DNA from: an uncultured Fusobacterium sp.
Lineage (GTDB): Bacteria; Fusobacteriota; Fusobacteriia; Fusobacteriales; Fusobacteriaceae
DNA: 8,021 nucleotides
Direction of reading: 5' to 3'
NCBI GenBank assembly: GCA_900545035.1
Contig: UQXM01000081.1
Location: 1 to 8,021 of the forward strand
This document shows, one piece after another, positions 1 through 7,400 of the stretch. The position numbers and the translations under genes were made by a program. The stretch's first letter is position 1; every line of letters starts with the position of its first letter. The notes under the pieces were generated by a model. That model had not been told where the DNA came from and did not search any database. It worked only from the letters and a program-made list of their open reading frames with translations.

Positions 1-52
1 ATTTTTTTATTTTTTTTATTGTACTATTATCTAAACTATTTATAAATTCCAC
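1..52 (-). CDS. 5' end of a leftward gene, cut by the window edge
   Basis: A leftward reading frame opens at a GTG (52-50) and stays open for 17 codons to the window edge, giving (M)EFINSLDNSTIKKIKK. A strong Shine-Dalgarno sequence AGGAGG (63-58) lies 5 bases before the GTG, and an extended -10 promoter lies upstream at 90-82. An in-frame TAG at 64-62 excludes a longer start. Only 17 residues are visible, so the product cannot be named. The EF-x-x-SL-D stretch faintly recalls RelE/HigB-type toxins, but that is not enough to make a call. The gene is divergent from the truncated recQ, with 115 bp between the two starts. Confidence 0.45.
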   Translation of the reverse strand, partial: MEFINSLDNSTIKKIKK

Positions 53-81
53 AATATCCTCCTAAAATTTAACTACTTCTC

Positions 82-110
82 ATTATAGCATAAAAACCTT
101 ATTATTTACA
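82..110 (-). promoter_or_regulatory. Extended -10 promoter for the leftward partial gene
   Basis: On the minus strand, TGCTATAAT (90-82) is a perfect extended -10 element (TG, one base, TATAAT). The hexamer 17 bases upstream is TGTAAA (110-105), a weak -35, as is usual for extended -10 promoters. Transcription would start near 75, giving a leader of about 23 bases before the GTG. The -35 position is the same six base pairs as the -35 of the rightward recQ promoter. Confidence 0.55.
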
Positions 111-133
111 GATTATAAAATATGTATTATAAT
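105..133 (+). promoter_or_regulatory. Sigma-70 type promoter of truncated recQ
   Basis: TTTACA (105-110), a 17-base spacer and a perfect TATAAT (128-133) form a near-consensus housekeeping promoter. The predicted start point is around 140, leaving a 28-base leader that contains the ribosome binding site. This shows that the shortened recQ frame is probably transcribed from its own start and is not just an internal fragment. Confidence 0.7.
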
Positions 134-155
134 TCTATTGAATAAATTATTAATT

Positions 156-161
156 AAGGAG
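156..161 (+). promoter_or_regulatory. Ribosome binding site fixing the truncated recQ start
   Basis: AAGGAG at 156-161 lies 6 bases before the ATG at 168. The in-frame TAG at 162-164 lies directly after it, so the RecQ frame cannot extend further upstream. Site and stop together make ATG 168 the only sensible start. Confidence 0.75.
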
Positions 162-167
162 TAGAAA

Positions 168-1733
168 ATGTTATCATCTAAATTTATAAATTTTATGAAA
201 GGTATCGATATTTCTCTTGTGGCTGTTGATGAAGCACATTGTATCTCTCAATGGGGACATGATTTCAGAAAAAGCTATCTGGATATTCCAAAGTTTATCA
301 AAGCTATGGGAAAACAGATACAAATTTTGGCTCTTACAGCAACAGCTACGCCGAGAGTTCGTGAAGATATAGAAAAACTTCTTGGTATGAACAAACCATT
401 TCATTATGTTGACGGTTTCGACAGAGAAAATCTTTTTTTCAAAGTTGAAAGAGGAGTTGTTCCCGAAGCATATATTGTCAGATATTTGAAAGAACATAAA
501 AACAAATCTGGAATTATTTATGCTTCCACAAGAAAAGAAGTGGATAATCTCTATGCTTACCTTGAAATGAAAGGTTTCAGTGTGGGAAAATATCATGCAG
601 GACTTTCAGAGTTTGAAAGAACTGATTTTCAGGAAAAATTTTTGAAAGACGACATACAGATAATGGTAGCAACAAATGCTTTCGGTATGGGTATAGATAA
701 ATCAAATGTCCGTTTTGTGATACACAGAAATATTCCCAAAGATTTGGAAAGCTATTATCAGGAAGCCGGAAGAGCCGGACGGGACGGAGCACCGGGAGAA
801 GCTGTGCTTTTATTCTTTGAAGAGGACATTGCCACACAGGAATTTTTTATTATTAATAATGAAGAAACCAGTGATAAAATAAAGCAGATAAAAAGAAAAA
901 AATTGGATAAAATGGTGGAATATGCTTATCTTGAAGGATGTTACCGCGAATTTATTCTTCAGTATTTCGGAGATAAAAGAATAAAGAGTTACTGTGGAAA
1001 CTGCGGAAACTGTAAAAAAGCCACTGATGTGGAAAATCTTACAACAGAAGCAAAAAAAGTTATTTCATGTATCGGACGGGCAAAAGAAAATATCGGAATT
1101 TCCACTTTGGTAAATATTCTTTTGGGAAAATCCGACACAAAAATAGAGAGAAAAGGATATAATCAGCTTTCTACATTTGGAATTATGCAGGAAAAAGACA
1201 GAGAGTGGCTTGAAGAATTTGTAAATTTTCTTATTTCCGAAGAGTATCTCGAACTGAGTGCAGGAAGTTTTCCCACTGTACAGCTTAACAAAAACTCTTT
1301 TTCTATTATAAAAAATGAAAAAAATATCTCACGCCGTTTGAATGAAACTGTTTCTTTTGATTATTACGAAGATCCTCTTTTTGAAAATCTTAACAAATTG
1401 AGAAAAGAGATAAGTGAAGAAGAAAATGTTGCTCCTTATATAATTTTTTCCGATTTGACACTTATGGAAATGGCAGAAAAGAAACCCAAAAATCGTTGGG
1501 AAATGTTAAAAATAAGAGGTATCGGAAACCAAAAATTTAAAAACTACGGAGAAAAATTTTTACAGGTTATAAATTCTTTTACAGATGATGATATGGAACT
1601 TTTAAAAATTGAAAATATTATTGACGAACAATATCTCAGCGAAGAAAAACTGAATAATTTGAAAGAAAGTCTTAATCTTAATATAGATACATATAAATTA
1701 AAAGAAATTTTGATTAAAAATCTTTTTCTGTAA
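168..1733 (+). CDS. recQ: N-terminally truncated RecQ-family DNA helicase
   Basis: This 521-residue protein matches RecQ from just before motif II to the end. Visible parts are the DEAH box (21-24), the RecQ aromatic-rich loop SQWGHDFR (27-34), motif III LALTATAT (54-61), a second RecA lobe with VATNAFGMGID and the arginine-finger motif QEAGRAGRDG, a zinc site with an upstream Cys plus CGNCGNC, the RQC winged helix, and an HRDC domain (about 410-480, VAPYIIFSDLTLMEMA). Compared with E. coli RecQ, about 125 N-terminal residues are missing, including motif 0 and the Walker A loop (usually TGGGKS). Without these, ATP binding and unwinding should fail. The upstream 100 bp has stops in all frames and encodes no RecQ sequence. 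A good promoter and ribosome binding site precede the ATG, so it may be expressed. It is either a 5'-deleted pseudogene or a retained helicase-dead RecQ. Family identity is certain; function is not. Confidence 0.9.
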   Translation: MLSSKFINFMKGIDISLVAVDEAHCISQWGHDFRKSYLDIPKFIKAMGKQIQILALTATATPRVREDIEKLLGMNKPFHYVDGFDRENLFFKVERGVVPEAYIVRYLKEHKNKSGIIYASTRKEVDNLYAYLEMKGFSVGKYHAGLSEFERTDFQEKFLKDDIQIMVATNAFGMGIDKSNVRFVIHRNIPKDLESYYQEAGRAGRDGAPGEAVLLFFEEDIATQEFFIINNEETSDKIKQIKRKKLDKMVEYAYLEGCYREFILQYFGDKRIKSYCGNCGNCKKATDVENLTTEAKKVISCIGRAKENIGISTLVNILLGKSDTKIERKGYNQLSTFGIMQEKDREWLEEFVNFLISEEYLELSAGSFPTVQLNKNSFSIIKNEKNISRRLNETVSFDYYEDPLFENLNKLRKEISEEENVAPYIIFSDLTLMEMAEKKPKNRWEMLKIRGIGNQKFKNYGEKFLQVINSFTDDDMELLKIENIIDEQYLSEEKLNNLKESLNLNIDTYKLKEILIKNLFL

Positions 1734-1833
1734 ACTTTTTTGATTATATTTCTGTCTTAATGATATAACAACAAAATTCTTTTTTAATAAGATTTCTCTC
1801 CCCAAGAAATTATGCAGCAAAAGTTTTTCATTG

Positions 1834-1869
1834 AAAACATCAGGAAGCACTTTACTTCCTGATGTTTTT
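1834..1869. terminator. Bidirectional terminator between recQ and the lipoprotein gene
   Basis: A perfect 14-bp stem (1834-1847 with 1855-1868, arms AAAACATCAGGAAG and its complement) closes a 7-base loop. On the plus strand it is followed by a T-run (TTTTT ending at 1869), and on the minus strand its 3' arm ends in four Ts. It lies 100 bp after the recQ stop and overlaps the stop codon of the leftward lipoprotein gene, so it can end both convergent transcripts. The 1734-1833 spacer holds nothing else I can recognise. Confidence 0.85.
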
Positions 1870-2233
1870 ATCTTGTATAGAAATCCAAATTAGGAGAAAT
1901 TCCTATTCCTGTTGTTACAGATTTTGTTTTTGTTTTGCTGTGAGTTCTTGTTGTCATACCGTTTGCTGTGGCAGTTGATACTGTATTTGTACTTCCTGAT
2001 GTTTTACTCTTGGTTTTGCTTTTATGCCACGAAGGAATAATTTCAGGATTATTGAAAAGAGTTGTGGCAATTACTGTGTCCAAAAGAACAGACCTTCCCC
2101 TTGTTTGATTTTTTTCATTGTAATAATTATTAAAATTATTATACCCTCTTCCTGACGCTGTATTATTGGAACATCCAAACATAAAAAGACTCATGCAAAA
2201 TACAACAAATATTTTCAATAAATTTTTTCTCAT
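1868..2233 (-). CDS. Small c-di-GMP-riboswitch-linked lipoprotein, unknown function
   Basis: This 121-residue protein begins MRKNLLKIF, followed by a hydrophobic stretch and a lipobox-like LFMFGC, with the lipidated Cys at residue 21. It is therefore predicted to be exported and anchored by lipid to a membrane. The mature part (about 100 residues) is low complexity: an Asn/Tyr-rich segment (GYNNFNNYYNEKN), a short hydrophobic piece (SVLLDTVIATTLF), then a basic Ser/Thr-rich tail with the similar blocks HKSKTKSKT and HSKTKTKSVT. I recognise no domain. The start is set by GGGAGG (2243-2238) 4 bases before the ATG. A riboswitch and terminator fill the leader, and the gene is divergent from the diguanylate cyclase. 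By context it is probably a surface factor raised with c-di-GMP, perhaps an accessory to adhesion; that role is inferred. Confidence 0.8.
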   Translation of the reverse strand: MRKNLLKIFVVFCMSLFMFGCSNNTASGRGYNNFNNYYNEKNQTRGRSVLLDTVIATTLFNNPEIIPSWHKSKTKSKTSGSTNTVSTATANGMTTRTHSKTKTKSVTTGIGISPNLDFYTR

Positions 2234-2263
2234 TTTGCCTCCCTGTAATTTAATTTTAAAAAT

Positions 2264-2307
2264 AAAAAAACTGCAACCAAAAAAGAAATTATCTTTTTCA
2301 ATTGCAG
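2264..2307 (-). terminator. Riboswitch expression-platform terminator before the lipoprotein gene
   Basis: On the minus strand, 2307-2292 (CTGCAATTGAAAAAGA) pairs with 2286-2271 over 16 bp, including three G-U pairs, with a 5-base loop, followed by seven Ts (2270-2264). Its 5' arm shares CTGC with the 3' end of the aptamer. The two structures therefore compete, and a folded aptamer should block the terminator. It lies about 30 bases before the lipoprotein start codon. Confidence 0.85.
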
Positions 2308-2378
2308 CTGGCTGTCAGTTTAAAGACCCTTTAGCTTTGTGCCGCAGCGTTTCCGCTGTTTTACCTAATATTTAATTA
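2304..2378 (-). promoter_or_regulatory. c-di-GMP-I (GEMM-I) type riboswitch aptamer, lipoprotein leader
   Basis: Read on the minus strand, the leader shows the GEMM-I order of elements: AGGTAAAAC (2366-2358), a 5-bp hairpin CAGCG-GAAA-CGCTG (2358-2345) with a GNRA tetraloop, the CAAAGC block (2339-2334), then AGGGTCT and GACAGCCAGCTGC (ending 2304). Known GEMM-I RNAs have GGCAAAC, a GAAA hairpin, GACGCAAAGC, GGGYCU and GCAGCCAG. The position matching the specificity base G20 of the Vc2 RNA appears to be G, which favours c-di-GMP over cGAMP. Oddities: the GACG before CAAAGC is replaced by GGCA, and the 5' strand of the closing helix is hard to find (only AATT at 2377-2374 can pair with 2303-2300). 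The terminator overlap predicts an ON switch. Confidence 0.78.
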
Positions 2379-2384
2379 TGTACT

Positions 2385-2413
2385 ATTTTACTATATTTTT
2401 CTTTTATAATCAA
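2385..2413 (-). promoter_or_regulatory. Promoter of the riboswitch-lipoprotein transcript
   Basis: On the minus strand, TTGATT (2413-2408), a 17-base spacer and TAAAAT (2390-2385) match the housekeeping consensus well. Transcription would begin near 2378, only about a dozen bases before the aptamer core and about 145 bases before the ATG. Its -35 box stands 15 bp from the -35 box of the divergent cyclase promoter. Confidence 0.65.
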
Positions 2414-2428
2414 GATTTTTTTCCTTCG

Positions 2429-2457
2429 TTGACAACAAAGAAGAAATATTATATATT
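2429..2457 (+). promoter_or_regulatory. Promoter of the diguanylate cyclase gene
   Basis: A perfect -35 TTGACA (2429-2434), a 17-base spacer and TATATT (2452-2457) form a strong promoter. The start point is predicted around 2464, giving a leader of about 34 bases to ATG 2498. No riboswitch-like structure lies in this leader, so the cyclase itself does not appear to be riboswitch controlled. Confidence 0.7.
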
Positions 2458-2487
2458 TTAATTGAGATTCAAAAATAATCTGTTTTT

Positions 2488-2493
2488 AAGGAG
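2488..2493 (+). promoter_or_regulatory. Ribosome binding site fixing the cyclase start
   Basis: AAGGAG at 2488-2493 lies 4 bases before ATG 2498. The frame is open back to a TTG at 2462, but that codon has no ribosome binding site and falls at the predicted transcription start, so ATG 2498 is the start. Confidence 0.8.
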
Positions 2494-2497
2494 AACA

Positions 2498-4432
2498 ATG
2501 AAAAAAAGAACCTGTGTTGTCTTTTTTATTTTAATAATTCTGTGTCCGGTTATTTATTTTTCTTTTTCATATTTTTCAGAAAGAAAAATAAAATCACAGC
2601 CTCTTTACAATATTGTAAACGATTTTTATTTTCAAGGAAATATTCCCTTACCAAAAGATATTTCTCTCATAGACGAAAGAGAAACATCTTTTATTCAAGG
2701 AGCAAATCTTTATTTTGAAAATAATATTGAAGAAGCTGAAACTGTTTTTAAAAATATCTCATTTGAAGAAAAAAATCTCAATCCTGTTTTAAACCTTTAT
2801 CTGAATGTTTTTCTTAACAGATGTGAAATAAAAAAAACAGGACACGGCAGTCTTGTTTATATTGAAAATATTTTTAATATCATGCAAAATTATTCTATTT
2901 TTGCCGAAGATACAGATTTAATCTGGGAAATGATATCTTCCTCTCTCAATGATACAGCTTCCAGAAAAAAGATTATCTCTCTTCTTGATAATCTTATTAA
3001 AAACTGTAAAAAATTATCTCTTGAAGACAGATTAAGAATGAAAGGATTTTCTGCAATAATAAAAATGACTGACGGAGAATACGGGGAAAGTATTTACACC
3101 TATTACGAAATTCTTTCCCAATCAGAAAAAATAAAAGATTATGAAGTTCGTTCCAAAATGCAGATTAAAGCTTATGAATATCTGGGAAATATGTACTTTA
3201 TTCTTGAAGATTTCAATTCTGCTGTAAAATATTATACAAAAGCTGTTTCTCTGCCAATGAAAAATTCTGAAACGGATGCTCTTGTAAAATACGGAGCTTA
3301 TATAAATCTGTCCGAAAGTTATATACAGCTCAAAAATTTTCAAAAAGCATGGGAATATTCTTTGAAAACTGAAAAGCTTATCAAATATCTGCCTGAAAAC
3401 ATTGCTGTGGGAGTAAAAATATTCAGATATAAAAATCTGCTTCTTTTGGAAAGTTACAGACATAATTTTGAAAAAGCACAGGAATATTACAATCTTTGTC
3501 TTGAACTTTTGAAAAAAGACATGGGAAGTGCGTTCATAAATACAAAAATGTATGTTGATACTGCTTATTGCGAATTTCTTATTCAGCAGGGAAAATATTA
3601 TGAAGCTATTGAAAAATTGAATATTCTTCTTGCCAAAGAAGAAAAAGAAAAGTGGGGATTTGATTCAACTATATATATTATGCTTTTAAATCTTTACAAA
3701 GAAACAAAACAAATTAACTTATATTTTGAAACCGAGCAGAAAATATATAATTTGGAAAAAGAATTTACAGAAGTTCTGAAAAAAGATTATTTGGAATTTG
3801 TAAAAAATTCGTATACTCTTGACCAATTAAAAGTTCGTGAAAGAGAAAACAGATTAAAAATAATAACTTTAAGTGGTTTAAGTTTTGCAGGTATACTTTT
3901 AATAACTGCTGGTATTCTTCTTATCTTTAACCTGAAAAAGAAAAATTATACTGACATTCTTACGAATGTATACAACAGAAAATATTTAGATTTTGTTATA
4001 AAGCAGAAAATAAAAACCCCTTTCAATGCTGTGATTATTATGGCTGATATTGATTATTTCAAACAATATAATGATTTTTACGGACATCCTGCAGGAGATA
4101 ATGTAATCCGAAAAACTGCGGAAATTTTAAAGAAAAATATCAGAAAAGATGATATTGTTATCCGTTACGGCGGAGAAGAATTTCTTATTATTTTAAAAAA
4201 CTGCAGTCTTGATGTATTTAAAAATATTTACGACAAAACAGCAGAAATTTTGAATGCAGAAAATATCGCTCATGAAAAATCTTTAGTTTCTAACAGAATT
4301 ACTTTAAGTATGGGAGCTGTTTCACAAATTTTGTACACAGGCTCTGACATCAAAGAAGCTGTCAAAAAAGCTGATAAAGCTCTTTATCTTTCTAAATATA
4401 ACGGAAGAAACCGATATACAATATATGAATAA
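2498..4432 (+). CDS. Membrane diguanylate cyclase with TPR-like extracytoplasmic sensor
   Basis: This 644-residue protein should make c-di-GMP from two GTP at the inner membrane. In order: an N-terminal membrane helix (about 5-26) after MKKR; a roughly 430-residue, probably periplasmic, helical region with at least four TPR-like helix pairs at about 225-255, 265-297, 310-340 and 350-380 (for example YEYLGNMYFILEDFNSAVKY); a second membrane helix (455-479); and a cytoplasmic GGDEF domain (about 486-640). The catalytic motif is RYGGEEF (GGEEF at 558-562). The metal-binding Asp517 sits in ADIDYF, and Asn525 and Asp534 match guanine-binding positions. RKDD (549-552), five residues before GGEEF, is an RxxD inhibitory site, so product feedback is likely. 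No EAL or HD-GYP domain is present. Flanking leaders carry c-di-GMP-type riboswitches, which fits local signalling. The signal sensed is unknown; TPR arrays usually bind peptides or proteins. Confidence 0.93.
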   Translation: MKKRTCVVFFILIILCPVIYFSFSYFSERKIKSQPLYNIVNDFYFQGNIPLPKDISLIDERETSFIQGANLYFENNIEEAETVFKNISFEEKNLNPVLNLYLNVFLNRCEIKKTGHGSLVYIENIFNIMQNYSIFAEDTDLIWEMISSSLNDTASRKKIISLLDNLIKNCKKLSLEDRLRMKGFSAIIKMTDGEYGESIYTYYEILSQSEKIKDYEVRSKMQIKAYEYLGNMYFILEDFNSAVKYYTKAVSLPMKNSETDALVKYGAYINLSESYIQLKNFQKAWEYSLKTEKLIKYLPENIAVGVKIFRYKNLLLLESYRHNFEKAQEYYNLCLELLKKDMGSAFINTKMYVDTAYCEFLIQQGKYYEAIEKLNILLAKEEKEKWGFDSTIYIMLLNLYKETKQINLYFETEQKIYNLEKEFTEVLKKDYLEFVKNSYTLDQLKVRERENRLKIITLSGLSFAGILLITAGILLIFNLKKKNYTDILTNVYNRKYLDFVIKQKIKTPFNAVIIMADIDYFKQYNDFYGHPAGDNVIRKTAEILKKNIRKDDIVIRYGGEEFLIILKNCSLDVFKNIYDKTAEILNAENIAHEKSLVSNRITLSMGAVSQILYTGSDIKEAVKKADKALYLSKYNGRNRYTIYE

Positions 4433-4461
4433 AGAGAGGGATGTCCCTCTCTTGTTCTGTT
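4432..4461. terminator. Bidirectional terminator between cyclase and autotransporter genes
   Basis: A 9-bp GC-rich stem AAGAGAGGG (4432-4440) pairs with CCCTCTCTT (4445-4453) around the loop ATGT. It overlaps the cyclase stop codon and lies 10 bases past the stop of the convergent autotransporter gene. T-rich sequence follows on the plus strand (GTTCTGTTTTT) and a shorter T-run on the minus strand (TTTATT). It can serve both genes, though neither U-tract is ideal. Confidence 0.75.
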
Positions 4462-4462
4462 T

Positions 4463-7400
4463 TTATATATCAAATTTATATCTAAATCCCGCATTTATCT
4501 GCCATGAATTATTATCCTTTGATTCACCAAATTGTTTTTCAATATCTGTATATAGATTTAAATCTTCTGTAATATCTTTGGCCGCTCCTACTCCCAGATC
4601 TATCCACATTACATTATTTTCATATTTTCTGTTAATTTTTCCTGTTAAATCAGAAGCTTTAACTTTCTGTTCTCCAAGCATTTCATAATTTAAATTTGTT
4701 TTCAGATAAATTGTATTATCTTTTTTATTTTCTTTATAAAAATCATGTCCCAGCCTGAATCCAACACGACCTATTAAACTGTTGATTTCTTCTAACTCAA
4801 CTTTTGTTCCTTGACTTGTTGTATAATTTGTTTCTCCTATATATGTGTATTGAAGCTGTACCTGTGGCTCAAAATATGTCTTTTCAGATATCGTAAACTT
4901 TTGCCCTGCTTCTGCACTCAAACCTAAAATAATATTACTGTAATCTCCTCTTACTTGATATTTATGTTTTGAAGTTGTAATATCAAAATCACTTTTCATA
5001 TATCCCGCTCTGGCAACTATATCTGTATATACTCCATCATTAAAAATTTTTGTATCATAAGCAGAAATAATATACTTATCTATATGAGAATTTCCTGTAA
5101 TATTTTTATAATCCATTCCTCCTTTTGTGTAATCAACAGACGCTCCTCTATGTGCTGTTCCGTTTTGTACAGAATAAACTTTATCATACCCAACTTGTGT
5201 AATATAGTTTCTTAATCTGTATTCATTGTTTTCTCCTACTCTGTCATTTCTTAATCTTACCCAGATACCGTCTTGTCCTTCGGCGAAAGTTATATCTCCA
5301 AGACGCTTATTCAAATTATCCATATAAACTGCAGAAGCATAATTTGCTTTTGACATTTCTATAACAGATTTTGTAATATCATTATCTCTGTTTGGTTTTT
5401 CCGGCTTGTTAATCGGCGGTACTATTTCAGATTGATTATTTTGATTTTCTGCAGGTGGTTTTATTTCCGGTTTATTTTCTGGTTTATCCACTGGTGGATT
5501 TATTTCCGGCTGTTTGTTTTCATCTTCTGCAGGCGGTTTTATTTCCGGTTTATTTTCTGGTTTATCTACTGGCGGATTTATCTCCGGTTGTTTGTTTTCA
5601 TCTTCTGCAGGTGGTTTTATTTCTGGTTCTTGAGGTTTTGGTGCAGGCACTAAAGGAATACCGGGAATTATTTCATATTCTTTTGTAATATACCAATTTT
5701 CACCATCTTTATAATTTTTTAAATTATATTTATCGTTGAAAATATTTTTATCTGTATAATTTTTATTCTGCTCATCGTCAATATCAAAAGCTTCTTTGTT
5801 TACTTTTACTCCTACATCCTGAATACCTCTTTCTTCTATTACTGTATCTTTAAAAGTAACTTTTCCTTTTGCATTTTTACTAAGTGTAGCAAAACGAACT
5901 TTTTCTCCTTTTTCTAATGCTTTCAAATCTATATCTTGTAAATTTAATTTATTTTCAGAAATTTCTTTTCCATTCTCAGAAATAAAGTTTTGAACATATA
6001 ACATATTTCCTTGATCTTTATTTTTTGTATTTACATATACATTAAATATTCCTTCTCCCTTTAAATCTTTAATATGTACTTTAGATGTTTTATCTGCAGC
6101 CAGATCTATTTTTCCACCATTTAAATTTAAATTTGTAATACTATTTGAATTTCTTGGTACCCAAACACTATCCTTATCCATATTCAATATAATTTTTCCT
6201 TCTTGAGAAGTTCCTATATTATCCCTTACTTGTCCTATAAAAAGTGAACCTATTCCTTTTTCGTTTTTACCTTTTAAATCAAGTTCTATTCTTGATTCAT
6301 CCTCAGAAGAAATAAGTGCCCAATTATACTTGGAAGGGATAAACTTATTTTCTCTATAACTTTTAATTTCATCTGAATCTAAAGCTATTTCAACATTTCC
6401 AGATTTAATTTTATTTGATTTTTTTATATTGATATTAGATTTTTTATTTGAGATAATATCTCCTAAGATACTTATTTTTCCGTCAGCTGTTAAATTTATA
6501 TTTGAACCGTTTTCAGCTGTAATTCCATCTTTTTTTCCTTGAATGTCTATATTTTCTGAATTTAATATAATTATTCCGCCGTCAGCTCCATAAATTACTT
6601 GTTCACTATCTTCTTCTATGGATTTTAAAATTATATCTTTTCCTTCCATAAAAATATTAGGAGTAGTTCCTTTGCTGTTTCCTCTTGCTACCAAAGCATG
6701 TGCTGGTGCTTCTACAACAATTTTTTCTGCTGCTTTTAAAACAACATTAGCACTTTTAGAAACTATTCCTTTATTTTTATTGTCTTTTATTTTTATATTT
6801 TCAGCTTCCAAACTTACATCTGTAGTTCGTCCTGTCTGATTTGAAGCATATATTCCAATTTCGTTAGAAGTGATATTTATATTTCCCTTACCTGATTTTA
6901 AGTCAACTCCATTTTCAAAATCAAGATTATCAAATCTTCCTGAATAAATTCCCTCTATCTGTGAATTTATATTTATGTCCCCATTAACATTACGAATTTT
7001 TACGCTTCCTGTTTTTGTATCAATACCTCTATATCCATCAATTTTTATGCTTTCACTTCCAAAAATATCTACATTTCCTCCTCTTTCAGCTAGAATAGCC
7101 CCATTTTTATAAAAATATTTATTATTTTTTTTATTTCCTGTTATTTTTATATTTTCACCATGCAAAGTAATTTTTGATTCTTCAGTTGCTCTAACTCCAA
7201 ATCCATGTTCTTTTGCAGATTTTTCATCACCTGCAGTTGTTATTTCTATTTCTTTAGAAGTTAATCTTAATGATGAACCTTTACCATTTACATATGCTCC
7301 TGTTTTAGCATCTTTTAAAGAAATTTTTTCTTTAGCTTCAATAATTGCACTTCCATTATTTACATTAATATTTGTTTCATAGGCACTGTCTGTTCCTTTA

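Noticed and set aside
1..52. Leftward partial gene as a HigB/RelE-type toxin
   Set aside because: The EF-x-x-SL-D likeness covers only a few residues, and in that toxin family the motif is normally preceded by about ten residues that are absent here.
64..167. Search for the missing RecQ N-terminus by frameshift
   Set aside because: All forward frames are broken by stops and show no RecQ-like residues, so the truncation is not a simple frameshift inside the window.
2166..2375. Plus-strand 69-codon frame
   Set aside because: It lies opposite the start of the lipoprotein gene and its riboswitch leader. The peptide is a reading of the structured RNA region and has no ribosome binding site.
2304..2378. 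cGAMP-type (GEMM-Ib) riboswitch
   Set aside because: That subgroup typically has A in place of G20. My alignment gives G here, although the core is divergent enough that a model alignment should decide.
2462..2497. Twelve-codon N-terminal extension of the cyclase from TTG 2462
   Set aside because: There is no ribosome binding site before the TTG, it coincides with the predicted transcription start, and ATG 2498 has an AAGGAG site in front and gives a normal N-terminal membrane helix.
5451..5627. Possible CRISPR-like array
   Set aside because: The repeats are directly adjacent with no unique spacers and keep the coding frame, so they are intragenic coding repeats.
5432..5688. Two overlapping plus-strand frames rich in Phe, Tyr and Val
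   Set aside because: They are antisense shadows of the Pro-rich repeats of the autotransporter; the repeated pattern in them is only the 78-bp DNA repeat read backwards.
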